From Coturnix japonica (Eukaryota > Chordata > Aves > Galliformes > Phasianidae): DNA of 64,000 nt. The notes beneath the pieces are model-generated. The model made no database searches. It was not told where the DNA came from and worked only from the letters and a program-made list of their open reading frames with translations. Location of the stretch: assembly GCF_001577835.2 (NCBI RefSeq), contig NC_029527.1, positions 2,059,086-2,123,085 of the forward strand, in the 5' to 3' direction. Numbering within the stretch: the first letter of the stretch is position 1; each line of letters starts with the position of its first letter. The translations under genes were made by a program, and so were the position numbers. Positions 36,501 through 48,075 of the stretch are shown here, one piece after another.

Positions 36501-39432
36501 GAGGGGTTGCCTTCTTTATAAAACTCTTCAGGCTCAGATGCTTGACATGCTGGATATTGAAGGACTCTACCCTTTGTACAACAGAGTTGAGCAGTACTTA
36601 GAGGAATTTCCTGAAGAGAGGTAAGACTTGATGACTTTTCAGTTCTGATCAAGTAGCTTTGCAGACAAGACTGGTTCTGTGTAGACACGGCTACTGTTAA
36701 CTTTTACTGCTGTGTACAGCCTTCCTTAATAGATGTTCAGAATACACAATGCTAACTTGAAATCCAAAATAGAAGAGATTAATTACTTCAAGGTTTGATG
36801 TTACTTCATTAGACGTGAAGCTCACAGTGGAGTATGAAAGAAAATACCGTTCCTTTGAGGAAAAATACAGTAGAATGGATGGTAGCTTTCCCTGCCTTCA
36901 GAAGCTGCAGAACAATGTCTGCAGGAATAATGGCAGTTTTACAGTCATTCTCAAGTCTATATTAGTCTACCTCCTACCCACACTTCAAAACCCTTAATTT
37001 CATATTCAGCTGCAATCCAAACTGCCTGCAGGTTCTTACAGAACAAATGAATGGATAATGGCTTATTATCTGTCCATCTGCTCTTGACCAGCCTGCCCTT
37101 TGTATGTAGGTTGCTCTGAAAGTAATGCCTGCATTTATTCCCCTGGAAACTACAGCAAAGAGAATGTGTGCAGGGATGTTATCTAACAGAACAAACTCTC
37201 AGCTACAAGGCACTTTTTCAGCATAGTTACCACCATTAGCTGTGTGTTTTTTTCAGTGGCGATCAACAGCCCGCATGCCGTGCTAGTGAAAACATGCACC
37301 TGTGGAGGTCACCCTCTGTTGCTGTCTCCACAGTTGTAACACACCACCCACTGCTTCTTTGTGCTCGCATCCACTGCTTGGTTTCCATAAACGTTCAGAA
37401 GGTGTCAGTGAATGACAGTGGGGGCCTTTTTTCCACATGGAGGATTTCAGTGACGCACCTTTACTTCACAGGTGGTTCCACAGCAGATGCTGCTCTGTCA
37501 AACCGCCCCTCTGCTGCCATCTGCTGCATGGCAATACAATGTAAAGGTATATTAGTGAGAAAATTTAACTTTTATTGTCATCCCACCAACAGAATCAGAT
37601 AGGAGGCATTACTTTTGGAGCAATTCAAGAAGCTGCATTTCCATTCATTCTGAAATAAAGCTTTTTAGACTTAATTAGATGCTTCCTGCATCGAGTAACT
37701 GCCTGTACTTCTGCCCGTGCTCACCAGAGGGCACTCTGGCTTCACTTGCAAGACATGGCAGCTTGAGCTCCTTCAGCTCTTCTGGCCTCCGTTGTTGCAG
37801 CTGAAGCCTTATCTTCTGCAGGGAAATTAATTGGCTTCAGGTTCTGGTTAAATCACATCCACTGTGTGGTTTACCCGGATATCTATACGTTAGGCGAGTT
37901 ACTTTAAAATGCATTTCATCTGTGTGATGTTTTTATGCTGCAAACCCCATTTTTAGGGGTTCAGATTTTCAGGGGTTCAGCTGTTTAACGTGGGAAGGAC
38001 CATCGGGGCTGTTGAGCAAAGATCTCATTGGCCATCAGTGAATCATTTTGGCTGTTGGTAAATCTTCTTTTAAAATTTATTTAGAAGTACATTGCAGATA
38101 GATGGACCTTACAACGAAGCCTTTTATGAGAAGCTGCTTGATCTTTCAACAGAAGACGACGGGACAATAGCGTTTGCATTAACAAAGGTACTTTTCCTGT
38201 GTGTGCTGTTAATTAGTCTGACAATTGTAATAAACCCCCACCTGAAATCAACGGATGGTGGTAGCATCACGGCTGTCATTTTAGAAGTAAATGATGACTT
38301 TGGCAGCATGCAAGGTTGTATATTTATATAGCAGATGTACCTAAAACCAAATATTTTTTAGCATCTATTCTTAGGGGGCAGAGGGAGTAGAGCTACTTAT
38401 TTCCTTCCTAGGCTGAGGAGGCATTGATATGACCAGGTGCTTCTTTGGCCTTCAAGGACAGAATCTGCAGGAAATAAATGTGATTTGTACATAGGTTGCT
38501 GTAATACCACTTGCTTTTCTGCTAAAACCTGCTATAGAGATAGTTTTTAGCTCTTAAAATGATGGCTTACTAAAATACTGCGTATACTTACTAATGCCTT
38601 TCATAAGGAGCAGTGTGCTTGATATCTAGACAAATACAAACCCTAATGGCAAACTGAAGGTATTTCTTTATTGTGTAGGTGCAACAGTACAGAATAGCGA
38701 TGACTGCTAAAGACTGCTCCATCATGATTGCCCTTTCACCTTGTCTACAAGATGAGTGGTAAGAACAACTGAATTCTTGCTACTGAACTTACTACTAAAT
38801 TCTCTATCCTTCACTACACCTGGACACCAGTTCTGATTCTAAATTGTATTACCTTGAACTTAAGTGGGAGCTGCAGTAATTGCTGCTGCTAGGTAGTAAG
38901 GGTTTTGCTTTGTATGCAATAACCCTTAAAGATGGATTATATTTACTAACTGTAAAGACAGCAATTGTGAGTAATGTTTTAATTTAAGCTGTGTGGAAGC
39001 CAAAAGGAAAATGAGTCTAGAAGTGCCAACAGATTTGCCTTAGAATTGTTAAGCTGTAGTTTCTAAATGCTACACTGAATGAAGTTTATTTTCCTTGGAA
39101 GGTTTAAAAGAAACATGAGGGTCACTTTTGTGAGGGGACTTGAGATGCATGAATGAAAAATATCAATTTCAGTGACTCAGAAGTGCAACATGGTTTTGTT
39201 TTCCAGCTCTGAGCAAAGACCTGCAGTAATAGCATCCAAAACAAGATTCACCTTTTCTGTTTCTGTCCTGGACCTCGATCTTAAACCCTATGAAAGCATT
39301 CCTCACCAGTACAAACTTGATGGCAAGATAGTAAACTATTATTTGAAGAACATACAGGCCAAAGATGACCCAGTTATGTCCGGTCTCTTCAAGGAGAACG
39401 AAGACTGCACATTAGTTCTCCACAAAGTGTAA
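24306..39432 (+). CDS. IPPK: Inositol-pentakisphosphate 2-kinase (IPPK), complete coding region, 13 exons
   Basis: The enzyme phosphorylates Ins(1,3,4,5,6)P5 at position 2 with ATP to make InsP6 (phytate), the last step of InsP6 synthesis. Coding exons: 24306-24386, 30218-30265, 32171-32266, 32454-32520, 32864-32985, 33385-33474, 34097-34155, 34497-34569, 35593-35872, 36470-36620, 38085-38187, 38679-38758, 39207-39432. They sum to 1,476 nt, 491 residues, the same length as human IPPK. The ATP-binding N-lobe starts with YHGEGNQSLVVSH. The family motif EIKPKCGFIPFS is at 136-147, CRYCMHQHLK at 159-168, GNKQRMHFALKSLLQEAQNN from 188, DIEGLYPLYNRVE from 334, AKDCSIMIALSP from 400 and LDLDLKPYESIPHQYKLD from 438. 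The protein ends CTLVLHKV as in human. Exon 9 (after NGELIYGCKD) is the least conserved part. Intron 1 is about 5.8 kb. The 3' end faces CENPP. Confidence 0.98.
25262..25430 (+). repeat. CR1 LINE 3'-end fragment in IPPK intron 1
   Basis: 'caggttggatggggcc', 'gggactggggaaagtctat', 'ccctcccagcccaacca' and the terminal 'tgtgattctatga' match the CR1 3' end, including the ATTCTATGA tail unit, in the same orientation as IPPK. The middle is diverged. The left edge is approximate. Confidence 0.85.
28938..28958. repeat. GAT trinucleotide repeat, seven units
   Basis: Seven perfect GAT units lie in IPPK intron 1. This is simple sequence and likely length-polymorphic. Confidence 0.9.
35861..35880 (+). 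promoter_or_regulatory. Duplicated 5' splice site at the end of IPPK exon 9
   Basis: The 10-mer TGGTAAGAAA occurs twice in tandem, giving two identical donors (exon ends at 35862 or 35872). The next exon begins GTAAACAC at 36470. Only the downstream donor (35872, one base left over) keeps the frame, giving N-G-K-H-K-L-E-S-S-G-L-P, which aligns with human IPPK. The upstream donor would shift the frame. Confidence 0.8.
37109..37624. mobile_element. Short mariner-type DNA transposon copy in IPPK intron 10
   Basis: The two ends are inverted repeats: the left has TTGCTCTGAAAGTAATGCCT (37111-37130) and the right, read on the minus strand, has TTGCTCCAAAAGTAATGCCT, flanked by TA on the left. This terminal sequence is typical of the Galluhop/mariner elements of gallinaceous birds. 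The interior is about 0.5 kb, much shorter than a roughly 1.2-1.3 kb autonomous mariner, so it is an internally deleted, non-autonomous copy. A 102-codon frame inside (37294-37602) is not a recognisable transposase. It lies between IPPK exons 10 and 11 and should be spliced out. Confidence 0.83.
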
Positions 39433-42400
39433 CTCTTTCCTTAAGGTTACTTTTATTAGAACACATTAGAAAGCGAGAGATCAATGGAATACAATTATGG
39501 TGATTTTTTTCTATTGTGTTCAGTGCATTCTTCAGCTGTGAATGTTTTTGCTTTAAGAAATGACTTCTAATTGGTATGCCTTTTAAAAGACATGGAGTAG
39601 CACTAGCACATGCATTGGCTATGTAACCTTACTGAATGTACTTAATATGACAGAGCAGATAATGTGCCAAACCTGGGAACTGGAGGACAGATCAATTTAA
39701 TATGAAAAGTCCACTTGTTTAGAATGGAGAGAGCACAGAAGGTTTCCTGAAGTATTGCACTAACATTGAAAACCTAATTACTAACAAGAGAATCGCCTTG
39801 GAGCTTGTGCTTTTGAGCCCCACTCATACCTTCTGTAGGGGAAAGGAATGCTCTAACAGAACCTAATAGAAATCTCCACTGAAAATAGAACTGCAGTGGC
39901 TTTCAAATGATCTATGGGATTACCACGTTATTGTGAACACTTAAGTACTAATGCATGAGGTTAAGAAAACCAGACTGCCTCCAGAAATTCTGTGATCACT
40001 TTGTGTCTACCTGAAGCTTCTGAAACTGAGTGAAAAGAGTTAAAGGTAAGAATATCTGAACGTTATGTGGTAGCTGAACGCGTCTGACATACTGGTCTTT
40101 TATTTTCTACGTTACGTGCTGCTATGGAAGGTGAAGCCACAGCTCGCTCTTTCCTACTATAAACTGAGCGATAGAAATGATGAATTCTACGTTTTCCATA
40201 TAACTTTAGGTCTTTCAGGTCCTGTCAGATGTTGGCATTATCTCAGACATCCCACGTCCTGCATTGCATGAGCAGCTGCTTTCAAGGCTCATTCTTTTTA
40301 AGTGACAGAAAAGAGGTGACAGTATCCACTTTTCTTTTCTGAAGCTTAGGGGGTCGCTTTCTCACGATGCGAAGTTTGTATCACTTACTTCAGCAATTTA
40401 ATGATGGCTTTACTTTGTAAACATGGGTACATAGAGCTGGAAGCCTGTGCCGTCTGCAAAGATGATCCTGATTTGGAGATTTGAGGATAAACTCCAAACT
40501 GGGACAGTGTGATAAAATCCACAGCCGCTTTTCCCACTGACGTGGGAATTACAAGCCCTGAAACGCAGAGAGGTGCTATTGAAGCTACAGTGAGCTGCTG
40601 CTATCTGTGATCAATGCCTGCTTACTGGTAATGTTTTTCAAGATAACGTAGGTTGATATTTAAAAAACCACACCCATATTTGCATTGAGATCTCAATGTG
40701 ATGTTTGGACTGGTCCGTGTTCCCTGAAATTCAAAAGGCAGAATCAAACGATGCTGTAAAGTTGCCTCAACTCAAGGAAGGAAGAGGAACGGCAGAGTGA
40801 CCACCACACTGACAGCAGTAGGGCTCCATGTTAGCAATCTCTTACGTTCCACTTCCAGGTGACAGAATGCCTTTGTGGAGTAGGGTCATGGGCTGTTCTC
40901 ACTTCAGTGTGATACTGAGTGCAATGAGCTGGTGGGCAACAACAGTAACAACAGATTCTTCTGTAAGAAAGCCCAGGGGAAAAGAGATCCATTTTTAAAA
41001 CCAGAGAATCTCCAACTGTTAGACAAGTTGAGGAAGCACAACTGAAAGGTTTTAAAGTTGTTTTTATGCTGTAACTTCAGAGACATTTCATATGCAAACA
41101 GAAGTGTATGTGTTGGTAAAACAGTTTCATTTTCATGCCAGAAGAAGCTAAGGATGAAATAAAGATTGCACAAAAGTAGCTAAGCCAGTAACACGTCAGT
41201 GGATAAAGTAGCAAGGAATTTTGCCTGTCTACTGGATTTCAAGCTTGAAATGAGGCTGCCTTATATCTACCAAGATATTTCATGGAGCTGCTGTTCATCA
41301 GAATGTGAGCTCTGGCATCGCTCTGCTGGAGGTTCTGACACAAACCAAACTGTTCTATCAGTTTTTCCCAATCTTCCAGAACAGTGGGAGACTATTGCAG
41401 TGATTAACACGAAGGTATTACACTGTTGCTTTGAAATCAGTAGGTTCAATTATTGGTTTCTTCACCTGTTTTTCCTATTGCTGTATAATACTTGGACATA
41501 AGTAACGTACAGAGCAGGAAGTTGCGCTGTTTATGCATGGATACAGAAGCTATGGACTTGAAAAGAAGGCTTCCTAATATACTTGGGAGTCCACATCATT
41601 CTCATCCTTGGCCCTTGATTCCAGGAACAACTCACTCTGTCTCAAAATTACACGACTTCCCGTTGCACACGTTGGTTTGAACATGGCTTGTAGTGACAGC
41701 TACAGCAGGGCAGGAGCTCCTGAAAAATGCTGACAGCTCACAAGTGACGTAATGGTACATGGAATGGAAGCAGAAGAAGATTACAGAATGTCTGTCTCAT
41801 CTGTTTGGTTTCTTCAGGGATGAAGGTATGAAATTTGGTGCTTTTATAATGCGTTACCTACTCAAAGTGTGAGAATTTCCCACCGTTCACAGCAAGCAGT
41901 GCCCAACTCACCCATTGGCTTCAACAGAATTAGAACGGGCCTTTCTGGTTTAATTTAATGCCATCTCTGCCCAACACCGCTATGGAAAAGAGTCAGCAGT
42001 TCATACAGTGACATTAAGCATCGTGATTTTAAAAACCTTCCCATTATTTGCCTACTTCCAGCCTGGTGTAATAAGAAAGCTGTTCTCCCCTTTGCTCTGG
42101 GAGCCTCCTGCTGTTCTGTAGTCATTGAAAATCACTGTACTTTTACAGAGCTGTGAAATGAAACCTCCACTTTGTATGGACTTGATTTGGACAGTGCATG
42201 ATCTTTTAACACTTTCCGGGCATCTAGAAAATGTTACAAAGATAAAACCACTCTGGTACATGAATGATTCAGAAAAGAGAAATTTATAATGAAATCACTC
42301 TGTACATGTAACTATTTTATTTGGCATTTTTGTATTTAAATGGCTGTATTTATTTTCATGTCATGACAATTTATATATAACGTGCCATAATTGTACAGAT

Positions 42401-42475
42401 AGCATGTTTTATGAGTATGGTTTCTAAATGGAAAATAACTTAATGTTTATATTCAATAAAATTATAGACTGCGTA
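39433..42475 (+). promoter_or_regulatory. IPPK: IPPK 3' UTR with two candidate polyadenylation signals
   Basis: After the IPPK stop there is about 3 kb without a recognisable gene. AATAAA occurs at 41158-41163 and again at 42455-42460 in an AT-rich stretch, consistent with 3' UTR forms of about 1.7 and 3.0 kb. The distal site ends close to the CENPP stop codon on the other strand. Confidence 0.6.
42316..42354 (-). promoter_or_regulatory. CENPP: Candidate CENPP polyadenylation signals
   Basis: On the minus strand AATAAA is present at 42321-42316 and 42354-42349, about 180-220 bp after the CENPP stop codon. If used, the CENPP transcript would run antisense into the distal IPPK 3' UTR. Confidence 0.55.
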
Positions 42476-42536
42476 ACACAATACCTTAATTAAAACTACT
42501 TTTGGAATTGCTACCTGTTGTACGTCACGCTGGGTT

Positions 42537-43759
42537 TCATTTTTCCAAGCCAACCACTTGGATCAGGTTCTCAATAGCGGCTTCAATCCCAAACAGGTGC
42601 AGCATGCTGCGGAAGCAGGTTGGTGCGTTGGCAATAACTGCCGCCTTCTGCCCCAAGACTGCAAGAGAGATGCACAATAGTAACGTGAGTGATCTGTGTG
42701 GTTCTCAAAGCAGCTGCCAGCCCTGCACATCAGGGTAGGACGAGTCACCTGCTGTCTAAAGCAAGACATGGTTGTTTTGCAAGCCCTGTGAAATAAAACA
42801 CGTTGGAGGTGAAGCTCAGCAGGTTGCTGCATTGCCATTTGTTTGCCTGGTTGGTACAAGATGCATTTCCATTTTATTTAAGGAGATTCTGGTTTAAAAA
42901 AATGGGGGAGGAGCGGAGAGGGTTCTACTTAAAGCTCAGAAATGGCCTCTGCAAAGAGGGATGTTACCTTGCTCTGGTACTTTGGGCAGCAGGTCCAGGA
43001 CAGGCGTAGTTCTCCCTTCTTCACTGAAATGCATCTTCCAAACAATGATTAATTCCAACCTGCACACAGCCAGAGGAAGGTCAGTTGCTAACCAGGAAAT
43101 CAGCTTCGTTTCCCCAAAGCAGGAAGTGTTGAAGGGCACACGGTTCACATCAGGTAACACAGCTCTCAGAGCTTTGTGTTTGGGAATCAGAAATACCCTG
43201 ATTTTTTGAACCAAAGCTGGTAACTTGCTGATGAGATGTTGCTCATTCCCGAGTACACACAACTTTTCGACATCGGGAGGATGTGAGATGTGGCTCATCA
43301 CTAAATTGGGGATTTAGATTCTTCACTGTAACATCAGCTTCCAAAACCTTATTTTTCTCTTCAAGGCAGCAGCAGGTACTCGAGGTGGCCTTACAGTTTG
43401 TCTTATCTACCAGGGCCACCCAGAATCAGCATCTACAGATACATCTGACTTTTTTCCCCTCTGCCTCCCAATTGTTTTCAGTGCCATAATAACACTGAAC
43501 TGTAACAGGCATCATCTAATCTCTGTGTTTAGGGAAGTTATTGCAAAGCAATGAACGACTTAATACTGAAGCAGGACAATTGGAAATCATTACTGTGCAT
43601 AAATCACTCCGCTGTCATAAGTAAAATCTGCCCCTCTTGCTTAAAAACAATACGAACAAAATCCCATTTACTGCCTTACCCAGGCAGCTGAGGGTTCCTT
43701 AGGATGATGTGATCTCCCTCCTGTCCTTCGGGAAGGGTTACGATGTTGGGGTATTTGGC
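42537..43759 (-). CDS. CENPP: Centromere protein P (CENPP), last three coding exons
   Basis: CENP-P is a subunit of the constitutive centromere-associated network (the CENP-O/P/Q/U/R group) at the inner kinetochore. Three consecutive exons are visible: 43759-43680, 43059-42968 and 42658-42537, with good GT-AG sites and matching phases. They encode the C-terminal ~96 residues. AKYPNIVTLPEGQEG matches human KYPDAVYLSEG. LELIIVWKMHFSEEGR with VLDLLPKVPEQ matches human ELVIVWRIQIDEDGK and LDLLTKVPQ. The end, LFGIEAAIENLI, matches LLGIEAALESLI. The stop is at 42539-42537. The rest of the gene is upstream on the minus strand; I found no further exon up to 64,000, so the next intron is at least 20 kb, as expected where the ECM2/ASPN/OMD/OGN cluster sits inside this gene in mammals. 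CENPP is tail to tail with IPPK. Confidence 0.93.
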
Positions 43760-45189
43760 CTGTAAATAAACACAATGAAATGGGCATAAATTCGGTGACA
43801 CGAGAGCTGTGTGATCATCTGTGTGATGTTTAATGTGAGAGATAAAAGCGGGGCTGTGCTCCTTCACAAAGGTCTGGGAAGCCCTTGTGCAAGAGGTACC
43901 CAAGTGTGAAAATGCAGTTAGCCAGGTTCTGCTAATTCTTAGTAATGCATTGTAATGGATCCTCATCTCACAAAGCAACCACAACCCGACCTCTGTGAGT
44001 TGTTAACTTTGCTTTGACACAGTTGATGCTCCTGTAGAGGAACAGGGTCAGCAGCCTCCATATAGTGCTCTAGAAACGTCATATGGCAAGGACAATGAGA
44101 TCTCAAAGAAGCTGCTTTTCCAAATATAATGGGGCAGTGGAAAGTGGTAAAACATGAACGACTCCTTGCTGCTAACAGCCATTCTGGTGGGAAACAGAGC
44201 TACTTACAATTACCACTGTGTGCTAAGAGTCAGCAGTCAGCAGCCATCCCAGCATCCTTTTGTTACTACACTCAATATCGTTTTTGTCTTCAATAACACC
44301 TTGAATTATCCTGAACATAACTTTTGCTGTAAGCATTCTTAAAGCACTTGAGAGAAGCAGACCAGCAGCTACATGTGTGTTGTTTGGGTGGTAGGCAGGA
44401 AGATGAGTTTAGTCAAAGACCAAGAGGAGACCCATGTGCATCCAAACACTGAGGAGGAGCACTTCATGACTGTATCCTGCTATTGCAAAGGAAAAGAATC
44501 CAGACACAGCTTGTTATCTTGGAGACTTCAGCACGCTCACTTGCTTGTTCTGCCTTATGTCCCTGTTTACCAACCAAGTGCTGCAGTTCATATGAAGTGT
44601 GAACAAACTGCCAGCCTAAGTCATTCTGCAGAGCTCAAGTGTTATGTCTTAGGAAAGGGAGCAGGAGAGCTCATCTCTAAAGGCACTGGAGCAAATGAGT
44701 TTGGTTTTATAGGATTATGCCTCATCTGGCAAACTGAAATTGCTACCAGATGTGACCTTGCTCTGGTTAAGGAATTTATGACAAACTGGAGGGGGTTTGT
44801 GCAGAACGCCAAATGACATAAAACACATGGAATTCGCTAGTTGAAGTTTTTAGAGTATCCAGTGCTGTATTTATAATGCGGATAAAGGCCACAGTCTGGA
44901 AACAAAGATGAAGAAAGGGAAACAAAGCACATAGAGATATAGTACAGAAACATGCCTGCCCCAAGGACACGAGCCCAGCAGCACAGTGATATTTTCAGCT
45001 TGTGGAACTGTGCTCATCTGATGCCAGAGGTTGGTCAGGATTTCTTTCTCCATAATGAACACCAAGGAGGTGGTTGTACCCATGGCTCATTTCTCAACAA
45101 ATACCTCTTCAGCCGCCATAACTGATCCTTTTACTTCTAGCTTGTGGCTGGTATTTTATCATATCATCATGAGATCACAAAGTTGTCCT

Positions 45190-45452
45190 GTCATGACAGA
45201 CCCTGCTAAAGAGTCCGTCCCCTTCCTTCTTACAGCCCCTTCAGATACTGCAATGTCTCCCTGCAGCCTCCCCTTCTCCACGCTGCACAGCCCCAGCTCT
45301 CAGTCTGTCCTCGCAGGGAGGTGCTCAATCCATGGGGTCATTTCTGCGGCCCTATGGACACGCTTCAACAGATCCACATCTCTCCTATGCTGAGGATGTG
45401 GATGCAGCACTCCAGGTGGTGTCACAGCACAGAGCAAAGGGACAATTTGATG
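45190..45452 (-). repeat. CR1 LINE fragment in the CENPP intron
   Basis: On the plus strand the order 'gtctccctgcagcctcccct', 'tctccacgctgcacagcccc', 'agctctcagtctgtcctcgc', 'ccctatggacacgcttcaac' and 'gcactccaggtggtgtcaca' follows the reverse complement of the CR1 region upstream of its 3' end. It is diverged from consensus. Edges are approximate. Confidence 0.82.
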
Positions 45453-48039
45453 TTGTACAGAAACCAGAGCACAAAGAATATAATTTTCTGTTGTGTAACA
45501 GCTTCCTGGTACATGGGAAAGACTGTTGGGTGAGTTCTGCACACAGGAAGCAGTTATTCTGTGCCTTAATAAATGCAAGAGCTTTGGAAACCAGTCAGAA
45601 CGCTGTGAGAATCTGATCTTGTGCGAAGCTCACAGGATTCAGGATAAGATCCAACTTAGCAGGAAAAATCGTATTTTAGCAGTCCACCAAACACACACAA
45701 AAAAAGCCCAGACAGAAACATCCACTTCTGTTTTTAGTCATGTTACGTTCTGAACCTGAAGTGACAGCGGGATTTGGAGCAGCGCTTGGCAGCACCTCAG
45801 CAGGGCTGTGCAAGGCTGGGTTGCTCTGCTGGGATGGCTGCACTGGATGATAATGGGAAGAACCGGGAACTTAAAATGCCCAAATGAAGTGAGCAGCATT
45901 AAACACTGATGGTGTAGGAGACAGGAAACAGCAACACCATCTACCTTTCATATGCCATGTATAAAATGCAGTGCCTGTATTGCCCAGGTAGAACACATGT
46001 GTTGTAGTATGAAAAGGCTGCGACAGTCCTCAAGTCAGTGCAGTTCAGAACACACTCTGTAGGTACTTATTATCAGCTTACACTTCCTGCTGTGCAGCTG
46101 CCACTTCTCCAGGCATCCCCAGGGGACAAGAGCAGCGACCAGTGCTGCAGAATAACCCCATCTGCTCACAGGTCTCCTGGGAACGTCACCCCTACAAACC
46201 CCATCACAGCAGGAGATGTCACTTCAAGTACTGAGATACCAGATGGGAAAGATCAGCTACAACTGCATTAAACAAAGTTGTCTTTCCTCAGATGGCTTTT
46301 AAATGTCAGTTCATGATCAAAAATAAAAGCTCGTGCTATTATTACTCTTCTGAGCAGAAATGGCTTTCCCAGACCCTCCAGGATTCCAGGCAGGGAATCC
46401 TATGGGAACTTTGTGTCTAAAACAGAAACGGCATCTAATCATGAAGGCACAGCCATTATGACTGAACGCACCATCTCCCCTTTCTCACAAGACAGATGTT
46501 ACATGCACACACACACTCAGAGCCAGCTGGGCAAGTAAACTTGTAGTCTATATCCTTAGAATACATTGAAAACTGTAATGAAGACTCTTCTAAGAAAACT
46601 ACTGCAAGGAGTTTAGGTCAATTTTCATGGCGTACTTGGGAAGATCACAGCTTACTTTTTTGATAAGCTTAAATACCAATTTGTAGCAATCAGAATATGT
46701 AGCAAATTACAGCTATAAAGACAGTTGTTACCACTGCTAGAGGTAAACTTGGGCATCTTGAAACAGGAAAAAAGGAAAGAGTGCTGGAGTCAAGGGCCAA
46801 AGTCCAGAGACTGGGAAGTTGAAAGCATAACAGATCTTAAAGTTGTGTTTCATTTTGTGCAATTAAGGGAACTGAAACCCAGAAAAGACAACACACTCTT
46901 CCCCTACAACCAAATTACCCAGCCAATAAAGTTGCAAATTGCAAATGGGGACTGGTGAAGCTGCACCACTTGCCTTTATGTCTGGGGATAAACACAGCTG
47001 CCACCAAACTAAACATTTTCCATGAGTAAAACAGCCCTGCTGGGCCCTGTGTGTGACACAGAACCTGCTCAGAGCAAAGGAATGGCTTCACAGAATGAAC
47101 TCAACCATTTGCCTTCTGTCTGCCTAAGCCACCAGTGATACCACTAACATGCACGTTTCCTTTATAGCAGAGGAAAGCAGGGAAAGAGCAGTTTGGGGGG
47201 AAGGTTGGAGAACAGCATTATGGATTTCACTGCTGGCAGGGAGAATCTTTGCATTAGTTTACCAAGATGTCTGCACAGCAGCACACAGATGCACAGCTCA
47301 CTGCTCTGAATGGGAACTGCTCTGTGTCCAGTAGTTTCAGAGCTGTATTTTTCCAGCAGGCTGGAGCTGGAGCTGCAGATCCTTGGCTAAGGCTCACTGT
47401 CCGAGCACACAACAACCTCCTGAGGTTAGGTCAGTGCTTCAGAATAGTGCCCAACGCCCAGTGCCTGGGAGGAGGGCTCTCTCAGCAGCAACTTTAAGCC
47501 TGTGTAGCAACAGCAAATGGACAGGGAAGTTTCCTTGCTTTGTTTTTATCCTTCAGTTGATGACAGCTTGACTTGTTGGCTGCCACTCTATTTCTGTTGC
47601 CATTGATTTTCCTTCTGCCCATTTCCATAACGTTATTTTACATACTTGATTCAACCATGATTTCTGCAGTCAGTGACTCAGTTTGTCACCGTTCTCATCA
47701 AATGAAAAGCAGTTTCCCTTCGAATAATTTAACCACTCCTGTATAATTTTACATGCACTCCTGTGCTGCTGTTAGCCAGAAGTCTGAGTAACTGAAGTCC
47801 ACTGAATTCTTCTGCTTATTGCCTGCCCAAGGACCACAGAGGCTGGTACATGGTACATGCATAACACAAACTTCCCTTTGCTGTGCATATGTATGTACAC
47901 ACCAGAAGCACACACAGACATTGTAAGAGCCGTGATGTTTTTGTGTCAGCTGGTTTAAGGTTAAAGCAATGCAGCACCTTCTGCTTGGTAAAACAAGGCA
48001 GAGTGGTGCACATAAGCAGCAGCTGTCAACTAGTCATCA

Positions 48040-48075
48040 TTTATTATACCATATATATTTATTATACCATATATA
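48040..48075. repeat. Perfect 18-bp tandem duplication
   Basis: TTTATTATACCATATATA is present twice head to tail (48040-48057 and 48058-48075) in CENPP intron sequence. A recent replication-slippage event is the simple explanation. Confidence 0.9.

Noticed and set aside
37294-37602. 102-codon frame inside the mariner copy as a possible transposase
   Set aside because: It shows none of the mariner DD(34)D region or helix-turn-helix features and the element is too short to hold a full transposase.
44373-44816. 147-codon plus-strand frame in the CENPP intron as a novel gene
   Set aside because: It has no recognisable domain, no CpG-rich promoter and no clear splice partners. A frame of this length is plausible by chance in about 17 kb of intron.
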